From assembly GCA_016744695.1 (NCBI GenBank), contig JADGDV010000011.1, forward strand, positions 62,001-126,000: a stretch of DNA of 64,000 nt, given 5' to 3'. Below the pieces are notes generated by a model. That model was not told where the DNA came from. It saw nothing but the letters and a program-made list of their open reading frames with translations, and did not search any database. The position numbers and the translations under genes were made by a program. Positions 1 through 10,355 of the stretch are shown piece by piece (the first letter of the stretch is position 1; each line of letters starts with the position of its first letter). This DNA is from Hahellaceae bacterium. GTDB taxonomy: Bacteria; Pseudomonadota; Gammaproteobacteria; Pseudomonadales; Oleiphilaceae.

Positions 1-1
1 T

Positions 2-634
2 AAAGCACGAGAAAGACTTGGGCTTATGCTAACGCCTCTTGGAGCAAGCCAGAACATTGTTGCTTTGTTACCCGGAAGCCGCTCAGGTGAAATTCACTAC
101 TTGGGAGAAATTTTTATTGAGGCTGCCAAGCTCGTTTTAGCTCAGAATGCAGATGCGAAGTTTTTACTTCCTTATGTTAATAGTGAAAGAAAAGAACAGA
201 TAGAAGATATTATTCAAAGGCTAGGTCCAGATCTTCCTATTACGTTGATACAAGGCCAATCAAGAGATGTAATGGCAGCAAGTAATGTTATTTTATTAGC
301 GTCGGGCACTGCAACCTTAGAAGCGATGCTGTTAAAGCGCCCAATGGTCGTTGCTTACCGCATGAGTGCGATCACCTTTTTTATTATGAAGCGCTTGATG
401 AAAGCACCTTACATATCCTTGCCTAATTTACTCGCGAATAAAGCATTAGTCCCTGAGCTTATTCAGGCGCAGGCTTCCCCGAATAACTTAGCAAAGTCAT
501 TATTACAGCGTTTAAAGAAAGATGAAAATAGTGAAGCATTGAATGCGCAATATATTAAAATTCATGAATCGCTTAAACAAGATGCAAGTGACAAAGCGGC
601 GACAGCAGTAGCAAGGTTAATTGATGCCAAATAA
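2..634 (+). CDS. lpxB: Lipid-A-disaccharide synthase LpxB, C-terminal part (5' end outside window)
   Basis: The reading frame is open from base 2, so the gene begins upstream of the window and the first ATG inside (base 26) is not the true start. LpxB joins UDP-2,3-diacylglucosamine to lipid X to form the lipid A disaccharide at the inner membrane. The visible part carries the conserved [10 protein letters not shown] segment, the [27 protein letters not shown] acceptor/UDP-binding region split across residues 77-103 of the visible frame, and the [15 protein letters not shown] motif. About 210 residues remain of a family usually near 380. The stop overlaps the start of rnhB, the usual lpxB-rnhB arrangement in gammaproteobacteria, which supports the assignment. 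Confidence 0.95.
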   Translation, partial: KARERLGLMLTPLGASQNIVALLPGSRSGEIHYLGEIFIEAAKLVLAQNADAKFLLPYVNSERKEQIEDIIQRLGPDLPITLIQGQSRDVMAASNVILLASGTATLEAMLLKRPMVVAYRMSAITFFIMKRLMKAPYISLPNLLANKALVPELIQAQASPNNLAKSLLQRLKKDENSEALNAQYIKIHESLKQDASDKAATAVARLIDAK

Positions 635-1226
635 TGATGATGTTTTTGAATGTGCTTATAAAGGAAGGCTTTTAGCAGGTGTTGATGAAGTAGGGCGGGG
701 GCCTCTTGCTGGGGCAGTTGTTGCAGCAGCCGTTATTTTAGACCCAGAGTCGCCTATTGATGGTTTGAATGATTCTAAAAAACTCACAGAAAAAAAACGT
801 GAACGCTTAAGTGAAGAAATAAAAGAAAAGGCCTTATCTTGGTCTTTAGGGCGTGCAGAAGTAGAAGAAATTGATAAATTGAATATATTGCAAGCATCAC
901 TTCTTGCAATGAAGCGTGCGGTCGAGGGGCTACCTATTCCTCCTGAATATGCTTTGATTGATGGCAATAAATGCCCAGACCTTAATGTTGCGTGTGAAGC
1001 GGTTGTTAAGGGCGACAGTCGAGTAACTGCGATAAGTGCAGCCTCTATTATAGCGAAGGTTAGCCGCGATCACGAAATGGTTGAGCTAGATAAGAAATAT
1101 CCAGGGTATGGTTTGGCTAAGCATAAGGGCTACCCAACCGCTGTTCATATGAAAGCTCTTAAAGAATTAGGCGTAAGTGATATTCATCGTAGGTCTTTTC
1201 GTCCTGTAAGAGAGTGTCTTGAATAA
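624..1226 (+). CDS. rnhB: Ribonuclease HII
   Basis: RNase HII cuts the RNA strand of RNA-DNA hybrids and removes single ribonucleotides from DNA. The protein of 200 residues has the signature [13 protein letters not shown] near residues 18-30, a second acidic site in ALIDGNKCP, and [15 protein letters not shown] followed by [15 protein letters not shown], all typical of the family. ATG at 624 is chosen over the TTG at 621. It overlaps the lpxB stop by 11 bases, implying translational coupling. The next gene starts inside its last codons (1219). Confidence 0.95.
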   Translation: MPNNDDVFECAYKGRLLAGVDEVGRGPLAGAVVAAAVILDPESPIDGLNDSKKLTEKKRERLSEEIKEKALSWSLGRAEVEEIDKLNILQASLLAMKRAVEGLPIPPEYALIDGNKCPDLNVACEAVVKGDSRVTAISAASIIAKVSRDHEMVELDKKYPGYGLAKHKGYPTAVHMKALKELGVSDIHRRSFRPVRECLE

Positions 1227-1683
1227 ACTACTTTTTGCTTTTATTTGTTTGATGTTTTCAGTGGCTGTATCAGCACAAATTTACAAGTGGACGGATGAAA
1301 GTGGCAAGGTTCACTATAGTGATAAGGCGCCTGATAAGAAGCAAGCTGTAGAGAAAATTAATATTGAAATAGATCGTGCAGCGAGCCAGAAATCCAAATC
1401 TGAAAGACGTTCGTTAGAAAATACACAGCGCTTCTTGAAAGTGCTTGAAGAAGAAAAAGCGGTTAAAAGAGAGAAAGAAAAAGAGCATGCCAAAAAGCAG
1501 GATAAAATGCGTGCTTATTGTCAGCGTTTAGAAAAAGAAATTAGTATTTACAAAAAAGGGTATGCGATTGTTCGTTATGGGCAAGATGGTGGTCATGAAT
1601 ATTTAACGGACGAAGAAATTGAAGTTGATATGAAGAAGTTTGAAGATAAATGGGAAAAGAACTGCGAAGGTTTAACAAATTAA
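1219..1683 (+). CDS. DUF4124 domain periplasmic protein
   Basis: A 154-residue protein with an N-terminal signal peptide (hydrophobic stretch ending VSAQ, residues 1-20) followed directly by the DUF4124 signature [18 protein letters not shown] (residues 21-38). The rest is highly charged and probably helical/coiled. It starts at TTG 1219, overlapping the end of rnhB by 8 bases, so it is likely translated from the same transcript. DUF4124 proteins are exported and of unknown function. No catalytic residues are visible. Confidence 0.8.
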   Translation: MNKLLFAFICLMFSVAVSAQIYKWTDESGKVHYSDKAPDKKQAVEKINIEIDRAASQKSKSERRSLENTQRFLKVLEEEKAVKREKEKEHAKKQDKMRAYCQRLEKEISIYKKGYAIVRYGQDGGHEYLTDEEIEVDMKKFEDKWEKNCEGLTN

Positions 1684-1691
1684 ACCTTCGC
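1664..1691 (+). terminator. Stem-loop spanning the stop codon of the DUF4124 gene
   Basis: A perfect 12-bp inverted repeat (GCGAAGGTTTAA and TTAAACCTTCGC) with a CAAA loop overlaps the TAA stop at 1681-1683. There is no U-tract after it on the plus strand. It lies between convergent genes and is probably an end-of-operon transcript structure. Confidence 0.55.
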
Positions 1692-1712
1692 TACTGCAAA
1701 AAGAGCGCCTTT

Positions 1713-2036
1713 TTAGCGTTCTAAATACTTAAGTTTATCTTCAACGCCATCCCACTCTGCCGCATCAGGCAGTGGATCTTTTTGCTCAACAATATTTGGC
1801 CAGGTCTGGCATAGCTCTGCATTAATTTCTACATAAGCTACTTGATCTGCTGGAAGCTCATCTTCAGAGAAGATTGCATTGGCAGGACATTCAGGCTCGC
1901 ACAAGGCGCAATCGATACACTCATCAGGGTCAATTACTAAAAAGTTAGGCCCTTCATAGAAACAGTCTACAGGGCACACTTCAACACAATCGGTATATTT
2001 ACATTTTACGCAGTTGTCAGTAACAATAAATGTCAT
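1713..2036 (-). CDS. fdxA: 7Fe-8S ferredoxin FdxA
   Basis: A 107-residue ferredoxin with one 3Fe-4S and one 4Fe-4S cluster. The N-terminal half has [20 protein letters not shown] followed by [15 protein letters not shown], then [17 protein letters not shown] supplies the second set of cysteines. ATG at 2036 gives the family's usual MTF start; the TTG one codon earlier is not needed. It lies downstream of mutS on the same strand, as in pseudomonads. It acts as a cytosolic low-potential electron carrier, with the physiological partner not evident from context. Confidence 0.95.
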   Translation of the reverse strand: MTFIVTDNCVKCKYTDCVEVCPVDCFYEGPNFLVIDPDECIDCALCEPECPANAIFSEDELPADQVAYVEINAELCQTWPNIVEQKDPLPDAAEWDGVEDKLKYLER

Positions 2037-2095
2037 CAATATCTCCCAGCTTGATACTTATCTTGGCTTGTAGGCTAAATTTTTGTCTATTGTAG

Positions 2096-2120
2096 GGCTT
2101 GCCAGATTAGCAGGCAAGCC
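2096..2120 (-). terminator. Inverted repeat between mutS and fdxA
   Basis: GGCTTGCC (2096-2103) and GGCAAGCC (2113-2120) form an 8-bp stem with a 9-base loop, just past the mutS stop on the minus strand. No T-run follows, so it may only attenuate or stabilise the mutS transcript. Confidence 0.4.
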
Positions 2121-2121
2121 T

Positions 2122-2166
2122 ATTCCCTAAATTCCCTAAATTCCCTAAATTCCCTAAATTCTCTAA
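2122..2166. repeat. 9-bp tandem repeat reaching the mutS stop codon
   Basis: Five contiguous copies of ATTCCCTAA; the last copy (2158-2166) has one change (ATTCTCTAA). The final copy supplies the mutS stop codon (TAG on the minus strand, 2163-2165), so copy-number change would fall in the mutS 3' untranslated region. Confidence 0.9.
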
Positions 2167-4778
2167 CGAGACAGTTGAGACAGCTCTTTCAATTGATACA
2201 ATGCGTCAAGTGCTTCTCTGGGGCTAAGGTTATCTGGGTTGATATCTTTTATTGCAACATCAATTTTGCTGGGCTCTAGCGTTGCAAACATATCTGATTG
2301 AATAACTGTGTTTTCATGTACTTTATGTACAGTTGTCGTTTCCTGTGGAAACTGATTTTTTTGTGTTACTTCTGATTCTTCAAGCATAGCAAGTTGCTTA
2401 TTAGCATTTTGAATGACAGAGTGAGGAATACCTGCTAGTTTGGCAACTTGTAGACCATAACTTTGGCTTGCAGGGCCTTCATGTACAGTATGTAAAAACA
2501 CAATAGAATCATCATGCTCTGTGGCTGTGAGATGAACGTTAACCGCATTGTCTAAACGTTCGGGCAGGGTGGTTAGTTCAAAATAATGCGTTGCAAACAG
2601 TGTATAGGATTTTATGTTCTCAGCTAGGTGCTCTGCACTTGCCCAAGCCAATGATAAACCATCAAATGTACTGGTACCTCGACCCACTTCATCCATTAAT
2701 ACCAAACTGTTTTCAGTTGCATTGTGTAGGATGTTAGCTGTTTCTGTCATTTCAACCATAAAGGTAGAGCGGCCACCCGCAATGTCATCAGATGAACCCA
2801 TTCGAGTGAATATTCGGTCAACAGGGCCGATAATAGCGCGATTTGCGGGTACAAAACTGCCGGTCCCTGAAAGCAGCACAATAAGAGCAACTTGGCGCAT
2901 ATAGGTTGATTTACCACCCATATTGGGCCCAGTGATAATAAGCATTTTACGCACTGGGTCGAGATGAATATCATTAGGCACAAAAGGTTCATCCAGTAAC
3001 TGTTCTATTACCGGGTGCCTGCCGTCTTCAATCAAAATGCCGGGTGTTGCACTTATTTCAGGTGCAGCTAAATTAAGGGTTTGTGCGCGTTCAGCGAAAT
3101 TGGCTAATACATCTAATGCAGATATCGCTTGGGCTGTAATTTGTAATGGCATAAGTTTTTCGGCGAGTTGTACGATGAGAGATTCATATAGCGCTTTCTC
3201 TCGACTTAGGGCTCGACTCTTGCTGCTAAGTGCTTTGTCTTCAAATTCTTTTAACTCAGGGGTAATAAAACGTTCAGCATTTTTAAGAGTTTGACGTCTA
3301 ATGTACTCTGTAGGCGCTTTCTCTGACTGTGCTTTACTGATCTCAATAAAGTAACCATGAACACGGTTGTAGCCGACTTTTAATGTGGGAATGCCTGTGC
3401 GCTCTTTTTCTCGCGTTTCAAGGTCAACCAAAAATTGGCCCGCGTTATTACTTAAAGATCTGAGCTCATCAAGCTCTTTGTCATAGCCTTCTTTTATAAC
3501 CCCTCCATCTCTGATGATAACAGGAGGGTTGTCAATTACCGCACTTTCAAGAAGTTCTGCTAACACAGGGTATACACTTATTTCTCTGGCAAGCTCTTTA
3601 ATTTGAGTTGATTCAATATTACCTAGAATAGTCTGCAGGTCAGGTAAAATAGTAAAGGTATCTCTTAGCCTTGCTAGGTCTCTTGGTCGGGCTGAGCCCA
3701 GTGCCACGCGAGATAAAATGCGTTCGACATCGCCAATTTTTTTAAGTTGTTCCTGAATATTTTCATAGTAATATTCGTTTAGTAAGGCTTTAACAGCATT
3801 TTGACGATCATTAATTTGCTGCTGATCCCGTAAAGGACGGTTTAGCCAACGTCTCAATAAACGGCTGCCCATTGCCGTGGATGTCTTATCCATAACCCAC
3901 GCTAATGTGTGAAGCGGGCCACCCATCAAGTTTGTATCTATTTCAAGGTTGCGGTGGCTGGTCGCATCAAGAATAACGCTTTCTTCACGTCGCTCTCGAT
4001 TAAGTTGTTTGATGTGAGGGAGGTTGTTACGTTGGGTGTCTCGTGCATACTGCAGTAAACAGCCAGCGGCTTGAATGGCTAACGTTAAATCATCACACCC
4101 AAAGCCCGTTAGGTCTTTAGTTTGAAGTTGCTTGGTTAAGAGTCTGTGAGCCGTATCGATTTCAAAGTTCCAGGGTGGCTGACGTCTAACGCCTTTAATA
4201 CTGGCTATAGCTTCTTGATAAGGAAATGATTCACAGACGAGTAATTCTGCAGGCCTAAGGCGTTGTAACTCCCCTTGTAATGCTTCAAGGCTATCAACTT
4301 CTAATACATTAAACCGACCACAACTCAGGTCTAGAGTAGCAATACCAAATGACTCTTCAACAAAGTGAACCGCAGTGAGTAAGTTGTCTTGCTTTTCTTC
4401 AAGAAAGGCTTCATCAGTGAGCGTGCCCGGTGTAACCACACGCATGACCTTTCTTTCTACTGGCCCTTTACTTGTAGCGGGGTCACCTACTTGCTCACAA
4501 ATAGCGACTGAGCGACCTGACTTAACAATTTTAGCTATATACCCATCTGCAGCATGATAGGGAATACCTGCCATGGGGATCGCATTGCCACCGGATTTAC
4601 CTCGTGCCGTGAGTGTAATATCTAATAATTCAGATGCCTTTTTGGCATCATCATAAAATAGTTCATAAAAATCACCCATACGATAGAACACCAGCTCGTT
4701 GGGATGGTCTGATTTTATTTTTAGATACTGCTGCATCATAGGTGTGTGACTAGGAGTACTTTCTTTCGAATTTGCCAT
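2163..4778 (-). CDS. mutS: DNA mismatch repair protein MutS
   Basis: Full-length 871-residue MutS. It recognises base mismatches and small loops and recruits MutL. The N-terminal mismatch-binding Phe-x-Glu motif is present in GDFYELF (residues 35-41). The C-terminal ATPase has Walker [10 protein letters not shown] near residue 614, then the [12 protein letters not shown] Walker B region and the [10 protein letters not shown] motif. The ATG at 4778 matches the family's length (E. coli 853). The mutS-recA divergent pair with fdxA downstream resembles the Pseudomonas arrangement without cinA. Confidence 0.98.
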   Translation of the reverse strand: MANSKESTPSHTPMMQQYLKIKSDHPNELVFYRMGDFYELFYDDAKKASELLDITLTARGKSGGNAIPMAGIPYHAADGYIAKIVKSGRSVAICEQVGDPATSKGPVERKVMRVVTPGTLTDEAFLEEKQDNLLTAVHFVEESFGIATLDLSCGRFNVLEVDSLEALQGELQRLRPAELLVCESFPYQEAIASIKGVRRQPPWNFEIDTAHRLLTKQLQTKDLTGFGCDDLTLAIQAAGCLLQYARDTQRNNLPHIKQLNRERREESVILDATSHRNLEIDTNLMGGPLHTLAWVMDKTSTAMGSRLLRRWLNRPLRDQQQINDRQNAVKALLNEYYYENIQEQLKKIGDVERILSRVALGSARPRDLARLRDTFTILPDLQTILGNIESTQIKELAREISVYPVLAELLESAVIDNPPVIIRDGGVIKEGYDKELDELRSLSNNAGQFLVDLETREKERTGIPTLKVGYNRVHGYFIEISKAQSEKAPTEYIRRQTLKNAERFITPELKEFEDKALSSKSRALSREKALYESLIVQLAEKLMPLQITAQAISALDVLANFAERAQTLNLAAPEISATPGILIEDGRHPVIEQLLDEPFVPNDIHLDPVRKMLIITGPNMGGKSTYMRQVALIVLLSGTGSFVPANRAIIGPVDRIFTRMGSSDDIAGGRSTFMVEMTETANILHNATENSLVLMDEVGRGTSTFDGLSLAWASAEHLAENIKSYTLFATHYFELTTLPERLDNAVNVHLTATEHDDSIVFLHTVHEGPASQSYGLQVAKLAGIPHSVIQNANKQLAMLEESEVTQKNQFPQETTTVHKVHENTVIQSDMFATLEPSKIDVAIKDINPDNLSPREALDALYQLKELSQLSR

Positions 4779-4906
4779 GATGTTAATGCCAGACCTTGTT
4801 GTTCGTATGATTGATTCGAGTAAAAAAATTGAGCAGTAATTCTACGCTAAATCATATAGATATAAAGAGATGACGAAGTGATATTTTTAAATTGTGTTAA
4901 AACCCT

Positions 4907-4951
4907 TTGCAGATAAAAAAAAGTGTGGAATAATACTGAGCAAATATACAG
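4907..4951 (+). promoter_or_regulatory. recA promoter with LexA (SOS) box
   Basis: CTGAGCAAATATACAG at 4936-4951 fits the CTGT-N8-ACAG LexA operator with a single mismatch in the left arm. A TTGCAG -35 candidate (4907-4912) and a TAATAC -10 candidate (4931-4936) precede and touch it, so LexA would block polymerase. It sits about 80 bases before the recA start. The box is a direct observation; regulation is inferred from the known SOS regulon. Confidence 0.75.
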
Positions 4952-5029
4952 TGTTTTGTGAAATTAAAACTAAACACAAAAACTGAACTAAATAAATTGT
5001 AAACAAAATTGTAAATAAAGAGGTCTACG

Positions 5030-6067
5030 ATGGACGACAAGAAACAGAAGGCGTTATCAGCAGCGTTATCACAAATTGAACGACAGTTTGGTAAGGGTGC
5101 CGTGATGAAAATGGGAGATAAGCCCCGTGAAGCTATTCCTTCTGTTTCAACTGGTTCTTTGGGGCTTGATGTTGCCTTAGGTATAGGTGGTTTACCTTAT
5201 GGTCGAATAGTAGAAATATATGGGCCTGAAAGCTCAGGTAAAACAACATTGACCCTACAAGTTATTGCAGAAGCTCAAAAGCAAGGTAAAACCTGTGCGT
5301 TTGTTGATGCTGAGCATGCACTAGATCCTATCTATGCAGAAAAGCTAGGTATTAATGTTGATGATTTACTTGTGTCTCAGCCAGATACCGGTGAGCAAGC
5401 ATTAGAAATTGTCGATATGCTTGTTCGTTCTGGTGCAGTTGATGTTGTGATTGTTGACTCGGTTGCAGCCTTAACGCCAAAAGCTGAAATTGAAGGTGAA
5501 ATGGGTGATCATCATGTTGGGCTTCAGGCACGATTAATGTCTCAGGCATTACGTAAGCTTACGGGGAATATAAAAAATGCCAATTGCTTGGTTATTTTCA
5601 TTAACCAAATCAGAATGAAAATTGGTGTGATGTTTGGTAATCCCGAAACTACGACCGGTGGTAATGCGTTAAAATTTTACTCATCCGTTCGTTTGGATAT
5701 ACGTCGTACGGGTGCCGTTAAAGTCGGGGATGAAATCATTGGTAATGAAACCCGAGTTAAAGTGGTAAAAAATAAAGTATCACCTCCCTTTAAGCAGGCT
5801 GAATTTCAGATTATGTACGGTAAAGGTATTTACCACATGGGTGAAATTATTGACATGGGTGTTAAGCAGGGCTTTGTTGATAAAGCCGGTGCTTGGTATT
5901 CGTATAACGGTGAAAAAATAGGGCAAGGTAAGGCAAACTCTGCGACCTATTTGGAAGAGCATCCTGAGATGGCTATAGAGATTGAAGGCTTGATACGTGA
6001 TAAATTGATGCCAAAAGATGATCTAAAGCCTGCTGAAAAAGATGATGTGGAACAGATGGAAATTTAA
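5030..6067 (+). CDS. recA: Recombinase RecA
   Basis: A 345-residue RecA: DNA strand exchange and co-protease for LexA cleavage. Walker A GPESSGKT is at residues 65-72, Walker B lies in [14 protein letters not shown], and the L2-loop segment [18 protein letters not shown] is intact. The acidic C-terminal tail ([10 protein letters not shown]) is typical. A LexA box lies upstream and an intrinsic terminator follows. recX, often directly downstream in this class, is absent; a small membrane protein gene follows instead. Confidence 0.99.
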   Translation: MDDKKQKALSAALSQIERQFGKGAVMKMGDKPREAIPSVSTGSLGLDVALGIGGLPYGRIVEIYGPESSGKTTLTLQVIAEAQKQGKTCAFVDAEHALDPIYAEKLGINVDDLLVSQPDTGEQALEIVDMLVRSGAVDVVIVDSVAALTPKAEIEGEMGDHHVGLQARLMSQALRKLTGNIKNANCLVIFINQIRMKIGVMFGNPETTTGGNALKFYSSVRLDIRRTGAVKVGDEIIGNETRVKVVKNKVSPPFKQAEFQIMYGKGIYHMGEIIDMGVKQGFVDKAGAWYSYNGEKIGQGKANSATYLEEHPEMAIEIEGLIRDKLMPKDDLKPAEKDDVEQMEI

Positions 6068-6081
6068 GTTCCTTAAAATAT

Positions 6082-6123
6082 AAAAAATGCGCTTAGTCTA
6101 AACGATGTAAGCGCATTTTTTTT
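6082..6123 (+). terminator. Intrinsic terminator of recA
   Basis: TGCGCTTA (6088-6095) pairs with TAAGCGCA (6108-6115), preceded by A6 and followed by at least eight Ts. It starts about 15 bases after the recA stop. Confidence 0.9.
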
Positions 6124-6168
6124 GTCTATAATAAAGCCATTGATTTATTAGTTTATGAGGAACGGTGT

Positions 6169-6351
6169 ATGTTTAAGTGGTTATTAATAATTGTGGTTGG
6201 AGTTGTTTTTTTATTATGGTTGAAGCGAGGTAAGAAGGGGCACGACATTTCAGATCCTGAAGTTAAGGAAATTGATCAGCAAAGATTTTATGTATCCCCT
6301 CCAAAAAAGGATGATGAGTTGCCTAAAGATGATCAAGGCAATGACTTGTAA
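6169..6351 (+). CDS. Small single-span membrane protein
   Basis: A 60-residue protein with one N-terminal membrane helix (residues 3-18, LLIIVVGVVFLLWL region) followed by a basic patch RGKKGH and a polar acidic tail. A good ribosome site (GAGGAA, 7 bases before ATG) supports translation. It has its own transcription context after the recA terminator. No family is recognised. It is not RecX. Confidence 0.55.
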   Translation: MFKWLLIIVVGVVFLLWLKRGKKGHDISDPEVKEIDQQRFYVSPPKKDDELPKDDQGNDL

Positions 6352-6544
6352 GAGAGCGTGAGCTTGATTAAATGTGAGCTCAGTATGCAGTTTATTTGAA
6401 AAGACTCCTGTAATATAAAATTAAGCTAAAACAATTAGATAAATCTATGCTTACTTAATTGCTTATTCTTTGGTGGCATTTAAATAAAGTGCTATTCATT
6501 ACACATTCTATTATGCACATAGACCCGTTGGAGAAATATAAAAA

Positions 6545-7672
6545 ATGAATACAGAAGAGCACCCGCTCACTAATAAAGAGTTTATGGATGGTCTGATTCG
6601 CGTTGGGCTTATAATGCTGATGGTAGTGGGCTGTTTTCATATATTTAGCCCTTTTTTAAATTTGATCTTGTGGTCTTTGATTCTCGGTGTAACTTTATAC
6701 CCTTTGCACCAGAAGCTCGCGGGAAAATTAGGAGGGAGTAACGGACGCTCTGCGACTGTGATTGTCGTGGTGGGGTTCGTTCTACTAGGTTGGCCCTCTA
6801 TGAAAATAATGGAGTCTGTAGCTGAGCAGTTGACCACTATCTATGATGCGCATCACGCTGGCACTTTATCTTTTCCCGCCCCAAAAGAATCTGTTATGAG
6901 CTGGCCTTTGATTGGTGAAAAGGTGTATCAGGGGTGGGCGTCCGCAGCCGCTAATTTACCTGACTTTATTCAGGCGAATCAAGATACTGTTGAAGTAGTG
7001 CTAAACAAAGGGCTTCTAATAGCGAAGAGTGCCATATCGACGGTGTTTTTATTCTTGGGCGCGCTTATCGTAGCTGGCATTATGATGGCTTACGGCTCAG
7101 GGGGAAGCAATGCTGTCTCTACTATACTTGTTCGCATTGTGGGTGAGAGGCAAGGCTCTAAGATTCATAATTTGGCTACTATGACTACACGCTCTGTTGC
7201 TGTGGGTGTTCTAGGTGTAGCAGTGATTCAGTCGATACTGCTAGGTGTAGGTTTTTTGTTCGTTGGAGTCCCGGCAGCAGGGCCTTTAGCCATTGTAGTG
7301 TTACTCTTAGGGATCATGCAATTGCCTGCCACTATTGTTACATTACCCGTGATTTTTTGGATTTGGGGCAGTAGTGACGGGGGCACCGTGATGAATATCG
7401 TATGGACTGCGTATTTAGTCATTGCAGGGTTGTCTGATAATATTCTCAAGCCCATATTATTAGGGCGGGGTGTTGATGCACCCATGCCTGTGATCTTGAT
7501 CGGTGCGCTCGGAGGTATGGTCGTCTCAGGGTTTATTGGTTTGTTTATCGGAGCCGTTTTACTTGCCGTTGGATATCAGGTGTTCATGCAGTGGGTGGAT
7601 ATTGAAGCCCAAGAGACTGCTGAGTTGGAAGAGGCTGTTGAACTTGAAGGGCGTGCTGAGGCCAAAGAGTGA
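6545..7672 (+). CDS. AI-2E family transporter (PerM/YdiK-like permease)
   Basis: A 375-residue polytopic inner-membrane protein of the AI-2E exporter superfamily. An N-terminal pair of helices (IMLMVVGCFHIFSPFLNLIL, residues 23-42, then VIVVVGFVLLGWP) precedes a soluble region. A C-terminal bundle carries the family segment LSDNILKPILLGRGVDAP, near residue 300. Start ATG 6545 has GGAGAA upstream. Its stop overlaps the start of the next gene by 4 bases, so it heads a four-gene operon with an outer-membrane factor, an HlyD adaptor and a DUF2955 protein. The substrate is unknown; the family includes autoinducer-2 exporters and Na+/H+ antiporters. Confidence 0.85.
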   Translation: MNTEEHPLTNKEFMDGLIRVGLIMLMVVGCFHIFSPFLNLILWSLILGVTLYPLHQKLAGKLGGSNGRSATVIVVVGFVLLGWPSMKIMESVAEQLTTIYDAHHAGTLSFPAPKESVMSWPLIGEKVYQGWASAAANLPDFIQANQDTVEVVLNKGLLIAKSAISTVFLFLGALIVAGIMMAYGSGGSNAVSTILVRIVGERQGSKIHNLATMTTRSVAVGVLGVAVIQSILLGVGFLFVGVPAAGPLAIVVLLLGIMQLPATIVTLPVIFWIWGSSDGGTVMNIVWTAYLVIAGLSDNILKPILLGRGVDAPMPVILIGALGGMVVSGFIGLFIGAVLLAVGYQVFMQWVDIEAQETAELEEAVELEGRAEAKE

Positions 7673-9186
7673 AGGGAGTGAAGAAAGCATTAGCGTTTTT
7701 TTTCTCCGCACTTGCACTTCAAGCCTGTACTAGTCTAGGGCCTAATTACGAAGAGCCTCAAATCGAGTGGCTGGATAAATGGCAAACGGATCTTTACGGC
7801 CAAGTTCTCCCTGGTGAAACGACAAAAGAGGACCTCAACTTCTGGTGGCAGGCTTTTAACGATCCTGTTCTCAATGACTTGATTCAAACAGCCCGTCTGG
7901 AAAACTCAACATTGCAAATTGCTGCTTTAGCGATTGTTCGGAGTAGGGCGCAGCTCGGGATTGCTACCGGTAGCCAATATCCACAAGTTCAACAGGCCAG
8001 TGGATCTTTGGTGCGAGGAGATAGTTGGCCTACGGAAGGTGATAATTCTGGAGAGCATTCTTATTTGAATAGTTACAATGCTGGCTTTAATGTCGGTTGG
8101 GAAATGGATTTCTGGGGTCGCTGGCGACGGAGCATTGAATCAGCTGATGCGGCGTTTTTTACCAGCATTACTAATTACCAGAATGCCCAAGTACTACTTT
8201 CTGCACAAATGGCGCAATCATACTTCAGTTACATTACTACGCTTAAACAGATCGATATCGCGCGAGAAAACATTGAACTGCAAAAGCGTAGTTTAGATAT
8301 TACCAGCTTACTGTATAGCAGTGGTCAGTCTGCTGAGTTAGATGTTCAGCAGGCAAAAACTCAATATTTGGCGACCTTGGCCAGCATCCCCAGTTTGGAA
8401 ATTAGTTTGAGGCAGATTGAGAATGCTATTTCTGTTTTACTGGGTCGTGCCCCAGGGAATGTACCCGAGTTAGCTAATGTAGAGGGAGAACTACCATCAC
8501 TATCGCCCCTGATAATTAATGAAATCCCAGCTCGACTGATGATGAGGCGTCCTGATATTCGCTCATCTGCATGGGAAGTCGCTACACAGTCAGCTCAAAT
8601 AGGGGTGGCCAGTGCAGACCTTTATCCATCAATTTCATTATTTGGTTCAATAGGTTGGTCAGGTAATTCACTGAATTCAACTAATGATACGCTCAGTACG
8701 GGCTTTGGTCCGAGCTTTACTTGGAACTTGTTTGACTACGGCCGCATAGAGAATAATGTTCGGGCGCAGGATGCGGCATTGCAGCAATTAATTGAGAGTT
8801 ACCAATTGACAGTATTAGGTGCCGCCAGTGAAATTGATAATGCGGCTATTAGCGTTGTTAAAACTAGGGAGAAAGATGTCTTGCTCAAGGATGCCTTAGT
8901 AGCCGCTGATCGTTCACTGACTTTATCTTCGAAACGTTATCAAGAAGGGTACTCTGATTTCCAGCGTGTATTAAGTGCACAGTTGGCTCGGGCCGGGGCC
9001 TCTTCTAGCTATGTTGTTAATCAAGGGGCTCATATCAGTGCGATCATCACTTTTTACAAAGCAATGGGGGGTGGTTGGCAGCCTGTGGATGGTGAAAATT
9101 TAATTCCTGATCAAATTCGTCAGATCATGGAAGATCGAACTGAATGGGATGGTATGTTAGATGATCCTCTACCCACGCTAAATTAA
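7669..9186 (+). CDS. NodT-type outer-membrane efflux lipoprotein
   Basis: A 505-residue outer-membrane factor that would form the trimeric exit channel. The signal peptide ends in the lipobox LQAC (about residue 20), giving a lipidated N-terminus. Two OEP repeats follow, with MDFWGRWRRSIESA in the first and the ARLMMRRPDIRSSAWEVATQ hallmark of NodT proteins in the second. GTG 7669 overlaps the previous stop; GTG 7678 three codons later is an alternative. With the following adaptor and membrane protein it makes a tripartite efflux unit. Confidence 0.9.
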   Translation: MKGVKKALAFFFSALALQACTSLGPNYEEPQIEWLDKWQTDLYGQVLPGETTKEDLNFWWQAFNDPVLNDLIQTARLENSTLQIAALAIVRSRAQLGIATGSQYPQVQQASGSLVRGDSWPTEGDNSGEHSYLNSYNAGFNVGWEMDFWGRWRRSIESADAAFFTSITNYQNAQVLLSAQMAQSYFSYITTLKQIDIARENIELQKRSLDITSLLYSSGQSAELDVQQAKTQYLATLASIPSLEISLRQIENAISVLLGRAPGNVPELANVEGELPSLSPLIINEIPARLMMRRPDIRSSAWEVATQSAQIGVASADLYPSISLFGSIGWSGNSLNSTNDTLSTGFGPSFTWNLFDYGRIENNVRAQDAALQQLIESYQLTVLGAASEIDNAAISVVKTREKDVLLKDALVAADRSLTLSSKRYQEGYSDFQRVLSAQLARAGASSSYVVNQGAHISAIITFYKAMGGGWQPVDGENLIPDQIRQIMEDRTEWDGMLDDPLPTLN

Positions 9187-9205
9187 TAAAAGGGTTTTAA
9201 AGTAC

Positions 9206-10339
9206 ATGAGTGAAGCTAAGAACAATCCACCGCAAACTAAAACTACAGACCAGGATGAAGCTCCGAAGGCGGTGAAACGGGGGGGCAAAGTTATTGCAGT
9301 GATAATCATGCTTAGTTTATCTTGGTATTTGGTATCTGATCGATATACACCCTATACCACACAAGCCCGTGTGCAGGGCTACGTGATTGGGGTTGCGCCG
9401 CAGGTTTCCGGTAACGTCATTGAAGTGTATGTAAAAAACAACGAAAGAATTGAAGCTGGACAGGCTCTGTTTAAAATAGACCCTACCCAATATGAGATTG
9501 CATTAGATAAAGCCCAGTCTGATTACGCCCAAGCACTTCAGCAGGTTGAAGCGGGGAATGCTGGTGTTGAAGCGGCACGAGCGAATCTGGCTTCGACACA
9601 AGCAGGCCTAGTAAAGGCTGAAAAAGATACATCACGATTGGAGCGTTTGCGTAAGGAAGACCCCGGTACGATTTCAACCCGTCGTCTTGAAGTGTCTCGG
9701 GCGACGTTAGAGCAATCTAAGGCGCAGGTTGAATCAGCTAGAGCACAAATTGAACAGGCGATTCAGGGTAAGGGAGGGGCTTCTTTTGAGGGGAATACCA
9801 TTCTCAGAACCGCACGTACTGCGGTTGAAAAAGCGAAGCTTGACCTTGATCGCACAGTAGTGAAGTCCACTGACCGAGGTGAAATTACTGATCTACGTGT
9901 GGACGTTGGGTATTATGCGGGTGCCGGTGCTCCAGTGATAACACTTATTTCACTTAGTGATGTTTGGGTTCAAGCGGAATACACCGAAAATAATCTAGGG
10001 AATCTGAATACAGAAACCCCAGTAGAAATCTTATTCGATTCCTTGCCTGGGTCAGTTTATCAAGGAACGATCAGTAATATCGGTTTGGGAGTAAGCACCG
10101 GACAAACAGTTACGCCGGGAACCCTGCCTACGGTGGACAACAATCGTGATTGGTTGCGTCAGTCGCAACGTTTTTCAGTACTTATTCGTTTTGACATGCA
10201 CCAGAACGAGACCTTGCTGGCACAGTTACGTATTGGTGGGCAGGCATCGGTGATGGCTTATAGTGAAGGAGCTTGGGCGACGAAGTTTTTGGCTAAAATA
10301 TATATTCGTTTAATGAGCTTTTTGTCTTACGCATATTAA
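9206..10339 (+). CDS. HlyD/EmrA-family membrane fusion protein
   Basis: A 377-residue periplasmic adaptor. After a polar N-terminus there is one membrane helix (residues 29-44, KVIAVIIMLSLSWYLV), then the split biotinyl-lipoyl domain (RVQGYVIGVAPQVSGNVIEV ... VDVGYYAGAGAPVITL) around a coiled-coil hairpin rich in Ala/Gln/Glu, and a beta-barrel domain. It would bridge the inner-membrane partner to the NodT-type channel encoded upstream. Gap to the preceding gene is 19 bases and to the next 16. Confidence 0.9.
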   Translation: MSEAKNNPPQTKTTDQDEAPKAVKRGGKVIAVIIMLSLSWYLVSDRYTPYTTQARVQGYVIGVAPQVSGNVIEVYVKNNERIEAGQALFKIDPTQYEIALDKAQSDYAQALQQVEAGNAGVEAARANLASTQAGLVKAEKDTSRLERLRKEDPGTISTRRLEVSRATLEQSKAQVESARAQIEQAIQGKGGASFEGNTILRTARTAVEKAKLDLDRTVVKSTDRGEITDLRVDVGYYAGAGAPVITLISLSDVWVQAEYTENNLGNLNTETPVEILFDSLPGSVYQGTISNIGLGVSTGQTVTPGTLPTVDNNRDWLRQSQRFSVLIRFDMHQNETLLAQLRIGGQASVMAYSEGAWATKFLAKIYIRLMSFLSYAY

Positions 10340-10355
10340 GTCGTGGAAATTCTCT

